Source of the DNA: Acephala macrosclerotiorum
Lineage: Eukaryota; Ascomycota; Leotiomycetes; Helotiales; Mollisiaceae
Length of the DNA: 64,000 nt
Assembly (NCBI GenBank): GCA_014904845.1
Contig: MU119210.1
Span: 62,001-126,000, forward strand
Direction of reading: 5' to 3'
The first letter of the stretch is position 1; every line of letters begins with the position of its first letter. A program made the position numbers and the translations under genes. Below the pieces are notes generated by a model, which saw only the letters and a list, made by a program, of their open reading frames with translations, did not search any database and was not told where the DNA came from. Positions 11,587 to 22,401 of this stretch are shown here, in pieces.

Positions 11587-13760
11587 TCACTGTACAACAA
11601 TCGAGTGACTTCCTCCTCTAATATCACTTAAAACCACTGCATTATTCACAATTTGTGGATTCAAGCTCCTCGGCACAGGCCTTCCATCAATACTGATACT
11701 AGGAAACCCCCCAGCATCAAGACAAGGTAATACAACATCACCAATAGTTCCCTCTGGCACGTTATAACTCAACTTGTACCCTCGTCCTTGAAGTGCCCAA
11801 CTCGCCTGGAACTTTCCCAGCCCGGTCATGAACCCTCCTTCCACAGTCTTCAGATCCCCAAATTGAGGCGCGAGTTTCCAAGTTGACCCTGCTCGTCCTG
11901 TGACACTCAGTCCGAGGATGAAGGATGTCAAAGCAGAGGTAGGACCAGAAGACCAGCCGTGAGAATGGGAGACGTAGCTGGGTGTGTAGTCATAGCCTCG
12001 AGTTGATCTGTATCCGAATGTGCCATTTATCAGATAGCCTTCGATGACCGTGCTTTGGGATCCAAGAGGGTTGTTGAGATACCAGCCCCAGCATCTTCTG
12101 ATTAAGTTTAGTGCTCGTGCTGTTTGACCGATTGAGAGATGGGCTTGAATCTCGAAGCTGGAGATGAATGGCGAAATGTTGCCTGGTAGCTCTGGTGTTT
12201 CGGCTCCTATTGGCGTCCAATTGTCTAGAAGCTTTGTTGAGATGCTCTCGGCTCGGCTGGAGGAGTCCACTACGTTGAAAAGAATGGACATGGCGTTTGC
12301 GTCTTGTGGGTAGAGAGTTGTGGCTGTGGCGTTGTCTTTGAATGCTCCGTAGGCGTCGTCGAAACAGTATTGGTTGACTGCTGTTTTGAGAGCGGCTGCT
12401 CGACTGATCCAAGTTGCGTTGAGACCAGTAGTGTCTTCAGCCCAGATAGCCAAGTCGGCACCTGTGATGAGAGTGCGGTAAAGGATCATTTGTGGCTCAG
12501 ATCCATTGTAGCCCGTTTGCCATCTTGCCCAGTCTCTCAATCCAGTGACGTTAAGAAGCCCGGATGGGTAAGTGACTTTGCCGTAGATGAAGTTCATAGC
12601 TAGAAGATATTTCGCCCAGTTATCTTGAAGGAATGTTGTGTCGTTGCTGTACAGTACGTAGTTGTACGTTCCAATCATAGTCCACATGTGATAAGTATCA
12701 GAACCGAGCTGCAGAAGAGGTGGTCCAGCTTCTGGAAAAGCTCCTGTGTTTGGATTCTTTGGTGATAATTAGCATACTTCAAGATAGAGCTTGACTCCTT
12801 TAGAGCAAAACATTTGCGACACACTTACTTGATAATTGTACATTACTTGCAAGGCATTCTTAACAGACTGCAGGTCACCGATGCTGACAAAGGTCGAAGG
12901 GACTGCGACACCCATATCACCTTAACAATTCATCAGTTCTAATATTGCAGTACACAGACAAATTTCGTACCTGGCCAAACTGCCCGATCTCTTTTGGCTC
13001 CATCAACAATGATCGTATCACCAGGTCCGAGAACGCCATCATTGAGCCAACCATAGGAGAGCGCAGGAATATGTCGACCAGTACCGACTGGAACAGAATT
13101 AGTCTGCAGCGTATATGCTCCACTATACCATATCTTGTTCAATTCATCATCGTTGCTGTGGAAGTATCCCTGATATGCTCGTAGATTAGACCATGTCGGT
13201 TGGAAACCAATAGCCAGGTTGATGTCTTTGATATTGACTAAGGTAGTTCCATTCGTGACCAGGAACAGTGTCAAGTATCGGAAGCCACCTCGAAGCTTGT
13301 TGTCTGGCATGGTGTAGGAGTACTTTCCAGAGCTAGTGAAGTTCGCGTACAAGGCGCCATCAGGTCCAACAAATTTGCCATTTGATGCATCTGACCATTC
13401 TCCGATCCAATTCTTGCTTTCGGTGAAGGCCAATCCTATCTGACCTGGTCCATTGGTTGTATAGTCGAGCGTGACCAGTCCACCGACTTCGATGCCGAAG
13501 TCAAAGACAAGTTGGGAGCCATTACCTGCGAGTTGGGCGGATCCCTTGAAACTTGAGATGAAGTTTCCCTCTTTGGACAGGATTGACGCTGGTGAGACTG
13601 TCCTCGAAGACGGCGCGAAGATGTTGGATTCCCATGTTCCAGGGAAAGCACTATCGGTCGGCCCATTGCAAGTAGTATTCTTCCAACAAGCTTGAGCAAT
13701 TGCGCAATCAATCAAGAGGCAGATGAATGTCAATTGAACCAAGAGACTCTGGCGCGTCAT
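11587..13760 (-). CDS. Secreted GH78-type alpha-L-rhamnosidase, 683 aa, three exons
   Basis: Exons 12971-13760, 12829-12920 and 11587-12756, with introns 12921-12970 and 12757-12828, keep one frame. The protein starts with a signal peptide (hydrophobic LLVQLTFICLLIDCAIAQA, cleavage likely after residue 22-24). An N-terminal beta-rich accessory region (about 25-200) follows, then an (alpha/alpha)6 six-hairpin catalytic region (about 205-600) with the typical DYTPSYVSHSHGWSSGPTSA stretch near the end. A C-terminal beta domain closes it. Many NxS/T sequons fit secretion. GH78 enzymes remove terminal L-rhamnose from pectin side chains and plant glycosides outside the cell. I cannot assign the catalytic Glu residues by eye. 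Other six-hairpin families are less likely. Confidence 0.8.
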
Positions 13761-15378
13761 TTTTCACAGTAGCCAGACTTGGGCTGGAATGACGAGAGAA
13801 GATGAGGCCTAAAAAGCAACATCTTGGCCGAGAAAGCAGCTATATGTAGCATGTAAACAAAATATACAGTAACTTCAAGGACAGCTTGTTTCGGGGTCGA
13901 ATAAACCGAAAAGATGGCTGAGGAACAATTTGTCCGGCGCTGGCTACCACGTCCCTGCATGCAACGCGGAGAAGGAGATGCGACTGTGGAGTACCTATGT
14001 ACTGAGGTAGGGGATAAAGAAATGCTCACCGCCCTGTATTGCCGCCAATAAATCGTTCTGCCACACACAACAAGCGAAGGCGGTGAGCACTGCTTTCGCC
14101 CGGGCATCTCCGTAGAGCCGCAGGCTCGGACTATCATCATGAACGCTGGTGGTATTATTTGACCGTCGTGCTGATAAAAGTGAACCAATAGAATTGAGAG
14201 AATCGATGCGGCCCCCGCCAAGCAGCCTTTAACCTTATTATTCCCTCGAGATGAGTGGGGATGAACTCGATTCGAGAACAGTGAGGGAAGGATAAGGCGT
14301 ATTGATGGATCTTTCCCTCGAGATTATAAGCAGCTCAGTGGGGCGTATAAATCGCATCAATGGACGGCGGACAGAGGAGATGATCTCATGCTGTTTGGTT
14401 ACGTTTGAATTGCCATCATGCTGAGTCGAAGGCGGGCCCATCCGAAGTCTGTGAGGCGAGCGATGAACAGGGCCTTTGAGTAAGTAACACGTGACTGAAG
14501 AGATTCAATGCCGACAAAATGAGGTCAAGAACCTAAGGATGTGTAAGTTTGTAATGTGTATGGACCATAGAAGACTGGAAGCACCTCTAGTAAGCTGTAT
14601 ATGTGCGTACTTCATTGTACAGTCTTTGCATGGAGCAGAATTTGAAAGAAATCTGATAGAAAATACCCAAGACTCACACAGCTCTTTCTCGCCTTCAGTT
14701 TCTGTGCAGCATGCAGCCAGATTCTGATCTTCAAATGCTCGGGATGACGACGCATAACTGCGAAGTACGAAAACTGTCGGACGGTCAACTCCATCAATGC
14801 GATACAGCATAGCATGCTGTGGAGCTTTCAATATCGATGCTGCCGTACCACTAAGCGCTAGGCAAAGTAGCTCAGGTTAAAAAAGAGCAGCGTTTGTTTC
14901 TTAAAGCCGGCGCTGTCAGCAACCATTTAGGAGGCACGATAGCTGTCTAGGCGCGTGCTGGAAGGAGAATAGAATAGGGGCCTTCATACACTCTGCTGTC
15001 CCAAATAATAAAGCTGCCCGCTGTCAAAGCTGTAGGTCTAAACTGGCATCTTATATCGTATTTTGTGCAGAGTTTGCCCATACTTCTTCCCAAAAATAAT
15101 TAGAAGCTGTTTTTGGCTGTCTAGAACGAACGTTCGCTAAGCGTGCCCTTCCGTGCCGATTTGCACCTCTTTACTCTTAAACATAACGCAGCATTCTATT
15201 CACCCAGCGATGCCACGACCATATTCACCGATCTGACACCTGTTACCTCGCCTACATCTCTAGTCGATCTACAACACCTTCCTTCGACAGCTCCCGATGA
15301 GATCACGGCTTCGAACGAGAATCTTGGTGCCAGGACCAACACAAGAGGAACATTCCAACTGCTCGACCTCGAATCCCG
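13761..15378. promoter_or_regulatory. Divergent intergenic region between the rhamnosidase and ZDS1
   Basis: 1.6 kb separates two outward-reading genes, so it should contain both promoters. A 12-base direct repeat (ttccctcgagat) occurs near 14241 and 14313. No gene was recognised. The ZDS1 leader probably lies in 15200-15378. Confidence 0.4.
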
Positions 15379-18300
15379 ATGAAGGTATGTAACACTCTGC
15401 GACTCAGACCGGATGCTTCCTCGAGGTCTGCGAAGCCTCTGTTCATTCGCTGGCCGCCACCGGAGGGCTTTGCGCTTGTCTCTTCCGTTGTTGTACGCGA
15501 GCACTGGACGTTGTACCGCTTCCTGTACAAGGATACACACAGGACCTCTATACAAACTACTTGCTGACCACTTGTTCCTCTCTGCAGACCTCATCTAGAC
15601 CTCGAGGGGAGATTGGGGGGAGTTTCGCCAACAGACGTGGGCATGTCCCCCAGCTCTCAATATCTGACACCAATCACCAGTAAGCTCTCTGCCGAGTCAC
15701 CCATCCTCTCGGAGGATATCTTGTTGATTTTGCCAAGTGTTACCGAAGCAATTGGGGATATGTACGGAGACGATGACTACTCGAAACGCGACTCACGGCC
15801 TCTAAGCTTTATGCCTGAATCGATCGAGACCAAAAGCTTTGTTACTTCACCACTACACGAATCATCTGAGCCAGGAGGGTCATATCTCGACGTAAACAGC
15901 TCTTCTTCGAGACCATCACCGAATGCGAATGGAAAGACAGCAAAGAAAGCGCACACCTCACCCGCCATGCTCCAGAGTCCGAGAAGCGCGTCCTTCGAAA
16001 AGGCGACACTATCACCGACATTATCACTCAGAAATGGCAATTCCATGGAGACCGCGACCACTCAGTTTCCGCTCAACGATTTAGACTATGAGTCAAGCCC
16101 AGCTGCGGTGGCCCAAGAGCTCAACAATCTGCAAGCCTTACGGCGGATGTCCATGGATGTTGGAAACACGAGCGATCCCGATTTGCCTTCCTTTCAAGGT
16201 GCTTCATTCATGCCCTCGATTGCTCCAACAGGAGATGATAATGAGAATGACCCGTCAAGGTTGTTCTGGGTCCCCGCACGAGTCCATCCTGAACTTGCAC
16301 CAATGGAGTTCAAGACATTCATCGAGAAGAAGGTCCAAGTAATGAAGCGACGCTCCGGAGAGCAAGCAAGCTTGTCGCCAGACAGTCTTGAGCGAAGCGG
16401 GTCTGGAAGCAGTCTGAGAAGAAAGAAATCAATGCTCTCGAGGCAAATCGATAATGATGGTGGCAGGGGTGGGATTGGGTATAAGGACGGTGCAGAGCAA
16501 TTGGAGAGGAAGAAGTCATTATCGACACAACAAACCCCTGAGCTGAAGATCTCGGACTTGAAGGAACTTGAAACTTTGGTTCGCGATCCCTCAAGGATGC
16601 AGAAGCTGAGTTTAGATACAAGCAACCGTATGAATGGGGAGGTACCCGAGGACGAAGATATGCCGATTTTACCGCAAGCTCCTGGCATTGGGTTGAGGCG
16701 GTCCACTAGGACGACTTATAGGAGGGGTAGTCTCAGAAAGGGAGAGAGGATGCCATTCTCAAAAAGAGCTGGTGTTTTGAAAGCAGACACCGACGGAGAA
16801 GAGTCCCCAGCATCTTCCCCAGTCGATGGTCGTCCACAAATTGGGTTTCCCTTGACACGAGTTCAATCAGAGCCGACGTCTACGGAGAACTTCTCGCGAC
16901 CAAATCGTGGAGCACGTCGACTGCAAAATTTGCCGCAGACGAGCCCGGCGACGTCAGGTGCGGAGGGGACTGCGAACGACGACGTGCTGACTCAAGCAGA
17001 TACTTTGTCAACTTCGACTCCTAACGAGGGCGCGTTACAAAGTTCACAGCCTGGATTGCTCCCAAGAAACGACACTCCGGTCCCTCGCATTATCGAGACT
17101 CCACCGCCGCCTGAGGTGACCGTCGAAGCTCCGCCAGCAAGACAACTTCACCAATTCCCTGAGAGGAAATCCTCCCAGTCTCCTGCCCCCATTCAACACC
17201 AAATACCCCCCGAACCTCCGGCGCGGTCAAGCAGACGTCCAACGCTAGATCGACAAACATCATCAAGCCCACAAGCAATTACCAGACAGTCTCCACCTAA
17301 GCAAACTCTGAACGACATAGCGCAACGTCCATCCCCGCTTCCCGGAAGCAGTGCGAGCACCGATGCTCTCACGTTCATTCCAACGCTGGATGAGAGGAAG
17401 CCTGAAAAGAAATCGAAGAAAGAGAAGGACGACGCCGAAAGTTCTTCAAGAAAGACAAGTTGGGGCTGGTTCAAAGGCAGTGATGAGAAGGAAAAGAAAG
17501 AGAAGAAAAAGGACGACGACCACAAGAAGACCAAGCCTAAGATTGTCGCAGAGAAAGCTCATGATAATACACGTTTGGACGTGCTCCAGTCAACTATGGA
17601 CGCAGCAGCTCCTAGAGGAAGAGAGAGTCTATTGCTGGATCGGGATAGTGTTGACATCAAGTTGGCGGATGAGAGGAAGAAGGAAAGCAGCCGAAAGTCA
17701 GGTGGAGAGCATAAGAAGGAGAAAGACGGCCTCTTCTCATCATTCTTCAGTAGTAGCAAGAAGAAGGGCGACCGCGATTCGACTGGAAAGAAAGGCAGCT
17801 CTCTTCGAACTCTTTCACCAGAACCGCCTCCACGATCACTCAAGCCCGACATTGACTATGCTTGGACCAGATTTTCTATACTTGAGGAGCGAGCTATCTA
17901 CAGGATGGCGCATATCAAGCTGGCAAACCCTCGTCGAGCATTGTACAGCCAGGTCCTGTTGAGCAACTTCATGTACGGCTATCTGGCAAAAGTGCAGCAA
18001 GCTCACCCTGAGATGTCTGGGATCCCTCAGTCTGCTCTTCAAAAGAAGCAAGAGGCAGAGAGAAGACAGAAGGAGCAACAAGAGCAACAGAGACGCCAAC
18101 AACCACAGCAGCAGCAACAGCAGCAACAGCAGCAACAGCAGCAACAGCAGCAACAGCAGCAACAGCAGCAACAGCAGCAACAGCAGCAACAGCAGCAGCC
18201 AGAAGGCGGGGAGCAGTACCGTTATGACTACCACCAGGTGAGAAGAGTTTATACTTCTTTTGAATTTGGCTAATACTCGAATAGGGCATCACTCAGTACG

Positions 18301-18554
18301 CCGAGCAGCAGCAGCAAGATCCCAAGCCAGAAGGTGTTACTTATGTCGACGACTCCCAGATCTACGATTATGACCACCAAGAAGCCGAGTCATCTCATTC
18401 TCAAGGCGCTAATCGACCACAATCTCGTGCCTCACAGCATAATCAAGAGAATGGATATGGTGACCAGGGTCAATATGGACAGCAAGGCAAGGATTACTAC
18501 CAGCATGGACGCTCGGATGGCCACGAAGAAGATGAATCGGACGACATGTGGTGA
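15379..18554 (+). CDS. zds1: Zds1-family protein, 955 aa, four exons
   Basis: Exons 15379-15384 (only ATG AAG), 15588-15679, 15738-18237 and 18285-18554 give 955 residues. Residues about 31-42 read HHVTEAIGDMYG, a conserved N-terminal motif reconstructed exactly across the second intron. A long disordered Ser/Pro region, a Lys/Glu-rich stretch (about 588-640) and the Zds C-terminal domain (about 736-785, with EERAIYRMAHIKLANPRRAL and LLSNFMYGYLAKVQ) follow. After it come 31 glutamines and an acidic tail ending DESDDMW. Yeast Zds1/Zds2 bind and localise PP2A-Cdc55 and act in mitotic exit, polarity and mRNA export. The six-base first exon is supported by frame and by the recovered motif; a longer model from 15643 would lose it. 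Confidence 0.88.
18106..18198 (+). repeat. CAG/CAA microsatellite coding 31 consecutive glutamines
   Basis: After an initial CAG the tract repeats a 9-base unit, CAG CAG CAA, about ten times inside ZDS1. It is flanked by shorter Gln-rich sequence. Read on the other strand it makes artefactual poly-Leu and poly-Ala frames. The regular unit suggests growth by slippage or unequal exchange and predicts length differences among isolates. Confidence 0.95.
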
Positions 18555-19184
18555 TTGTACTTTAGCAGACACGCTTTCCCTTGTTCTGATGCATTTACGA
18601 TGGAGTTTCGAGGCGTTTCCCAAGTCGGGATGGATCTGAATTTGCAGGGTCTAAATTTCGGACTCATCTGGAGGTACATTGTCGTTGGGAGCATAGCGTC
18701 AGGTGGTTTAGCCATGTTTTGCATGGATCATTGCCTCTCTAATTGGGGCTCTTATGTGTCATCTGTTCCGGCTGGAGACATAGGCGTATCCATGTTGTAC
18801 AAATAGATCTGGATCCTCTTGCTGAGGCGAGGTTGGAATGGAGCCTAAACAGCATACTTGATAATAAATCAAGATCATAATTTCTCTCACCATAACATCT
18901 TTGTGATTTCAACGGAAGTGAATCTCGTCATCCGTGTTATAAGCTTACGGAATGTAGCCTTGAGGAGGCGACTTCGGTGGCTGAGGTTGAATCCTTGGCG
19001 TGGTGGTACGCAATGCGATTGTTATTTCAGGCATAACCTTAAAAGGTCAGCTTTAGTGTTCGTCGCGGGGAGCTCGTTACTTCAAACCATTCTACAACCC
19101 ACCACCACGATCTCCCATACTCTCCCTCCGAATTCAGAGGTACAGGTGACAGTAATAGTTCTTGGCTACAAAATCTAGGCAAGA
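18555..19184. other. ZDS1 3' region and HSE1 promoter
   Basis: Both flanking genes read rightward. No gene is visible. Confidence 0.5.
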
Positions 19185-21266
19185 ATGTTTCGCGCTCAGC
19201 AGAACGCCTTTGACGATGTCGTCGGCAAGTTACAATCAGTACCCAGCTGAGGAAGCTCCGAGAGCTTGAATCACTGCCTGTAGATCTGCTACTGACTTCT
19301 TACAGCCAAGGCGACCGACGAGAATCTTACCTCGGAGAACTGGGAGTATATTATGGATGTGTGCGACAAGGTGACCGGCGAAGACAGCGGTGCCAAGGAT
19401 GCCGTGGCGAGCATGATCAAGAGGCTGGCGCATCGAAATGCCAATGTTCAGTTGTACACTTTAGAGGTCGGTCGCCCTGCTGAGTTCATAGCCGTGTGAT
19501 AATGGCTGACATGTTCTTCAGCTTGCCAATGCACTCAGTCAGAACTGTGGTCCAAAAATGCACCGAGAGCTTGCTTCGAGAGCCTTCACGGATGCGCTTC
19601 TACGATTAGCCAACGACCGAAACACACACCAACAAGTCAAAGCGAAGATACTAGAGCGTATGCAAGAATGGGCAGAGATGTTCAAGGATCCGGATCTGGG
19701 TATCATGAAGGACCAGTACTACAAGCTCAAGACTCAGAACCCGAACCTCCACCCACCGTCAGCCCCGCAGAAGAGCCGTCTCACAGATTTGGATCGCCAG
19801 AAGGAAGAGGAAGAGTTACAGATGGCATTGAAGCTATCGATTCAGGATAAGACTGCCAAACCACAAGCGGCTGCGTCGAATGCATCTGGCTCTTCTGGAC
19901 CTTCGCAGACTCAGGCGGCGCCTGTACAACAGCCAATGCCTTCGGGTACCACAGCAGCTACGGTCTCGAGAGTTAGGGCACTTTTCGACTTCCATGCGAC
20001 GGATCCAGACGAGTTGACCTTCCGGAAAGGCGATATTATTGCTGTGTTGGAGTCTGTGTACAAGGATTGGTGGAAGGGGCTGCTTAGGGGGCAGACTGGT
20101 ATCTTCCCGCTGAATTATGTCGAGAAGCTCGCAGATCCAACACCTGAAGAACTACAACGAGAGGCTCAGATGGAGGCGGAGGTTTTTGCTGAGATCAAGA
20201 ATGTTGAGAAGCTCCTTACCTTACTGAGCACTTCAACATCTGATCTCAATGTCCGAGACAATGAGGAGATCACCGTACGTTCAAGCCCTGCTCTAACCGT
20301 GCCAATGATGACTAGCATCATAGAAACTCTATCACTCTACTTTAGCAATTCGCCCAAAACTCATTGAGTTGATTGGTAAATACTCGCAGAGGAAAGGTAT
20401 GTACAAATTTCTGACACGTGATCGAGCATTGCTGACTTGGTCTAGATGATTTCACACAACTCAATGAGAGATTCATCAAGTCCTGTCGGGACTATGAAAA
20501 TCTACTGGATGCTTCGATGACACACGCACCTTCGTATCAATATGGACGACCAGCCTACGGAGGAGGAGGAGGTTATCCTCCCCAAGCTGCGCCACCTCAG
20601 CAATACCCGCAACAATCTTCTTCTCCCCAAGGCTACCCACCCCAGCGGACAGGTCCTGCCCCTTTTTATGTTTTAGCAAATCAAGGACAACAACAACAGC
20701 CAGGCCAGGAGCCCCAAGGTCCTGCTCAAGGTCATCAGCAGTACCCTCCAAGAGATCCTACACCTCGAATACCCTCCAATCAAATGCCTGCTCCACTTCA
20801 AACCAGTTCACCTCCACCTAATCAATACCCTCCTCCTCAAAACCAAACCGGACACCGGCCACAATCCACATATGAAAATCCGCAAGAACTTGCAACTTCC
20901 ATCTACAACTCCCCCGTAGGTAATCGTCGCGAATCCCTGTACAGCGCCTCTCTTTACTCCCAGGACGACCCATATTCTGCCAGCGGAGCCGCAACCAGTC
21001 AACCACCCGCAGCTTACCAGGCATACCCAGGCGCTCCGCAGCAACAACAGTATCCTCCACAACAGCAGCCTAGCTACGATGCTCCTCCCCCACCTACCGC
21101 TGCAGCCCCTTCAGCACCTTCCGGCCCAAGTTATCCTTCCATCCCGCAAGACGCCAGACAAACATTACCCAGTCAAGGACAGTACAAACCATATCAGAGA
21201 CCTGGCTCAGCAGAACATGTGGCACCAAGTGCCCCTCCTGGCAATCCAACGGACTTCTACAGGTAA
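19185..21266 (+). CDS. hse1: Hse1 (ESCRT-0 subunit, STAM homologue), 615 aa, five exons
   Basis: Exons 19185-19224, 19306-19466, 19522-20274, 20324-20396 and 20446-21266. Domains in order: VHS (about 10-145, MFRAQQNAFDDVV then ATDENLTSENWEYIMDVCDK), a ubiquitin-interacting motif (about 161-178, EEEELQMALKLSIQ), SH3 (about 214-270, VRALFDFHATDPDELTFRKG and WWKGLLRGQTGIFPLNYVEK), a helical coiled coil that pairs with Vps27, and a Pro/Gln-rich tail. It sorts ubiquitinated cargo on endosomes to the multivesicular body. The first intron uses a GC donor (GCAAGT) and the second a weak GTCGGT donor. The last codons DFYR-TAA overlap a perfect GTAAGA donor at 21263; splicing to a TAG acceptor at 21325-21327 would instead end the protein DFYRQSTAY with stop at 21346. 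Confidence 0.95.
19225..19305 (+). other. Non-canonical GC-AG intron in HSE1
   Basis: The 81-base intron begins GCAAGT and ends TTACAG. Only this join gives the conserved Hse1 start (FDDVV-A-KATDEN). GC donors with otherwise strong consensus are a known minority class in fungi. Confidence 0.8.
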
Positions 21267-21571
21267 GACTTGGCCCAATTCACGATGTCATTGCACATCG
21301 TTGCTGATAGGGGCTACCCGACTGTAGGCAAAGTACTGCATACTGAGGGATAGATTTCTTCAATAATGAACTCTGGCAAAGCGAGGTTTTCAATCATTTA
21401 TGTCGGGAAAGCACCTGGAATGGGGATGGACATTGGGATTTGCTTGTTTAAGGTACCCTTTTCAATGTATCATATTGCGGTGCTTCGGCAGAATACCATT
21501 GATCTCCAGATCTCAATTACAATGTCCCTTGTTCCCTAGTACTTCCAAACTCTACTCCCTCCCCTCTGCGC

Positions 21572-21998
21572 TCAAAACTCCATCCCCATCTCCATCTCCA
21601 GAATCATCGCCATAGCATACTCCTCATCTATCATCTCATCAGTAACTCTCCTCACAATACACACACATTAACATACCGTATTCAGGAAAAGGCTCAATCC
21701 CTGTATTCTCGCTGGAGTTTTTGGACGGTGGGGTCTCAGGGACGGCAGCGCAAAATTCCTCCTCTTCTCCGTTAACATCCTCAATCTCCCTCTTTCTCTT
21801 ATCTCCTATAGCGGCAGCGGCAGAGGCAGATGGCTTCGGTGGGGTGGTAGGAGGGGTGACTGGGACTTGGATTGTGGTTGGAGAAGGGGAGGGAGAGTTC
21901 GAGCTGCTGCCCTGTTGAGAGGGGGGTGGGGTTGTTGCGCTGCGCTAGTTAGTGTTGCTTAGACAGACAATCTAGATTATAGCTTACAGAGATGCCAT
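21572..21998 (-). CDS. Small unknown protein, 109 aa, three exons
   Basis: Exons 21988-21998 (11 bases), 21677-21939 and 21572-21627, with introns of 48 and 49 bases that have good donors (GTAAGC, GTATGT), a CTAAC branch site and GCAG/ATAG acceptors. The product starts MASLATTPPPSQQGSSS, is Pro/Ser/Thr-rich, has a basic patch with acidic follow-on (GDKRKREIEDVNGEEEE) that resembles a nuclear localisation signal, and ends in a Met-rich helix (YAMAMILEMEMGMEF). No family recognised. The gene converges with HSE1, whose 3' end lies only about 300 bases away. Confidence 0.6.
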
Positions 21999-22401
21999 TG
22001 TATCAATTATAGAGATTATGGTCTTGGTATTGTGTGTGCGCGTGATGTATTGTGCATGCGTGGTATATGCTGCGAACCGCTGGGTTTGATGTTGTGTTGC
22101 GTTGATTTTGGTAGTGAGAGTAGTGGTGATGTGAATATTTTCTATCGCGAACTGTGAAGCAAGGCATTGAAATAAGCTTAGTAGACATTTATACTGTTTG
22201 CACCGAATTCGAGTGAATTGGAAGCTTGAAAGTGATGCTGCTCCAATTTTTGGTGCGAAAAGTGAATATGTACAGATTTTTCGCTTAACCCCTTAACACT
22301 CGGCATCACCTCCACACTGGTGCGATTTTGAACTTTTTACTGACCCAGAGTCTCTGGGTAATTCAGAAGAGTACTTCCGTACAGTCGCTAGGACATGGGT
22401 T
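21999..22401. other. Intergenic; promoter of the small gene and 3' region of the transhydrogenase gene
   Basis: No gene seen. Both neighbours are on the minus strand. Confidence 0.5.

Noticed and set aside
17836..18292. Poly-Leu and poly-Ala minus-strand frames
   Set aside because: Direct reverse readings of the CAG/CAA tract in ZDS1.
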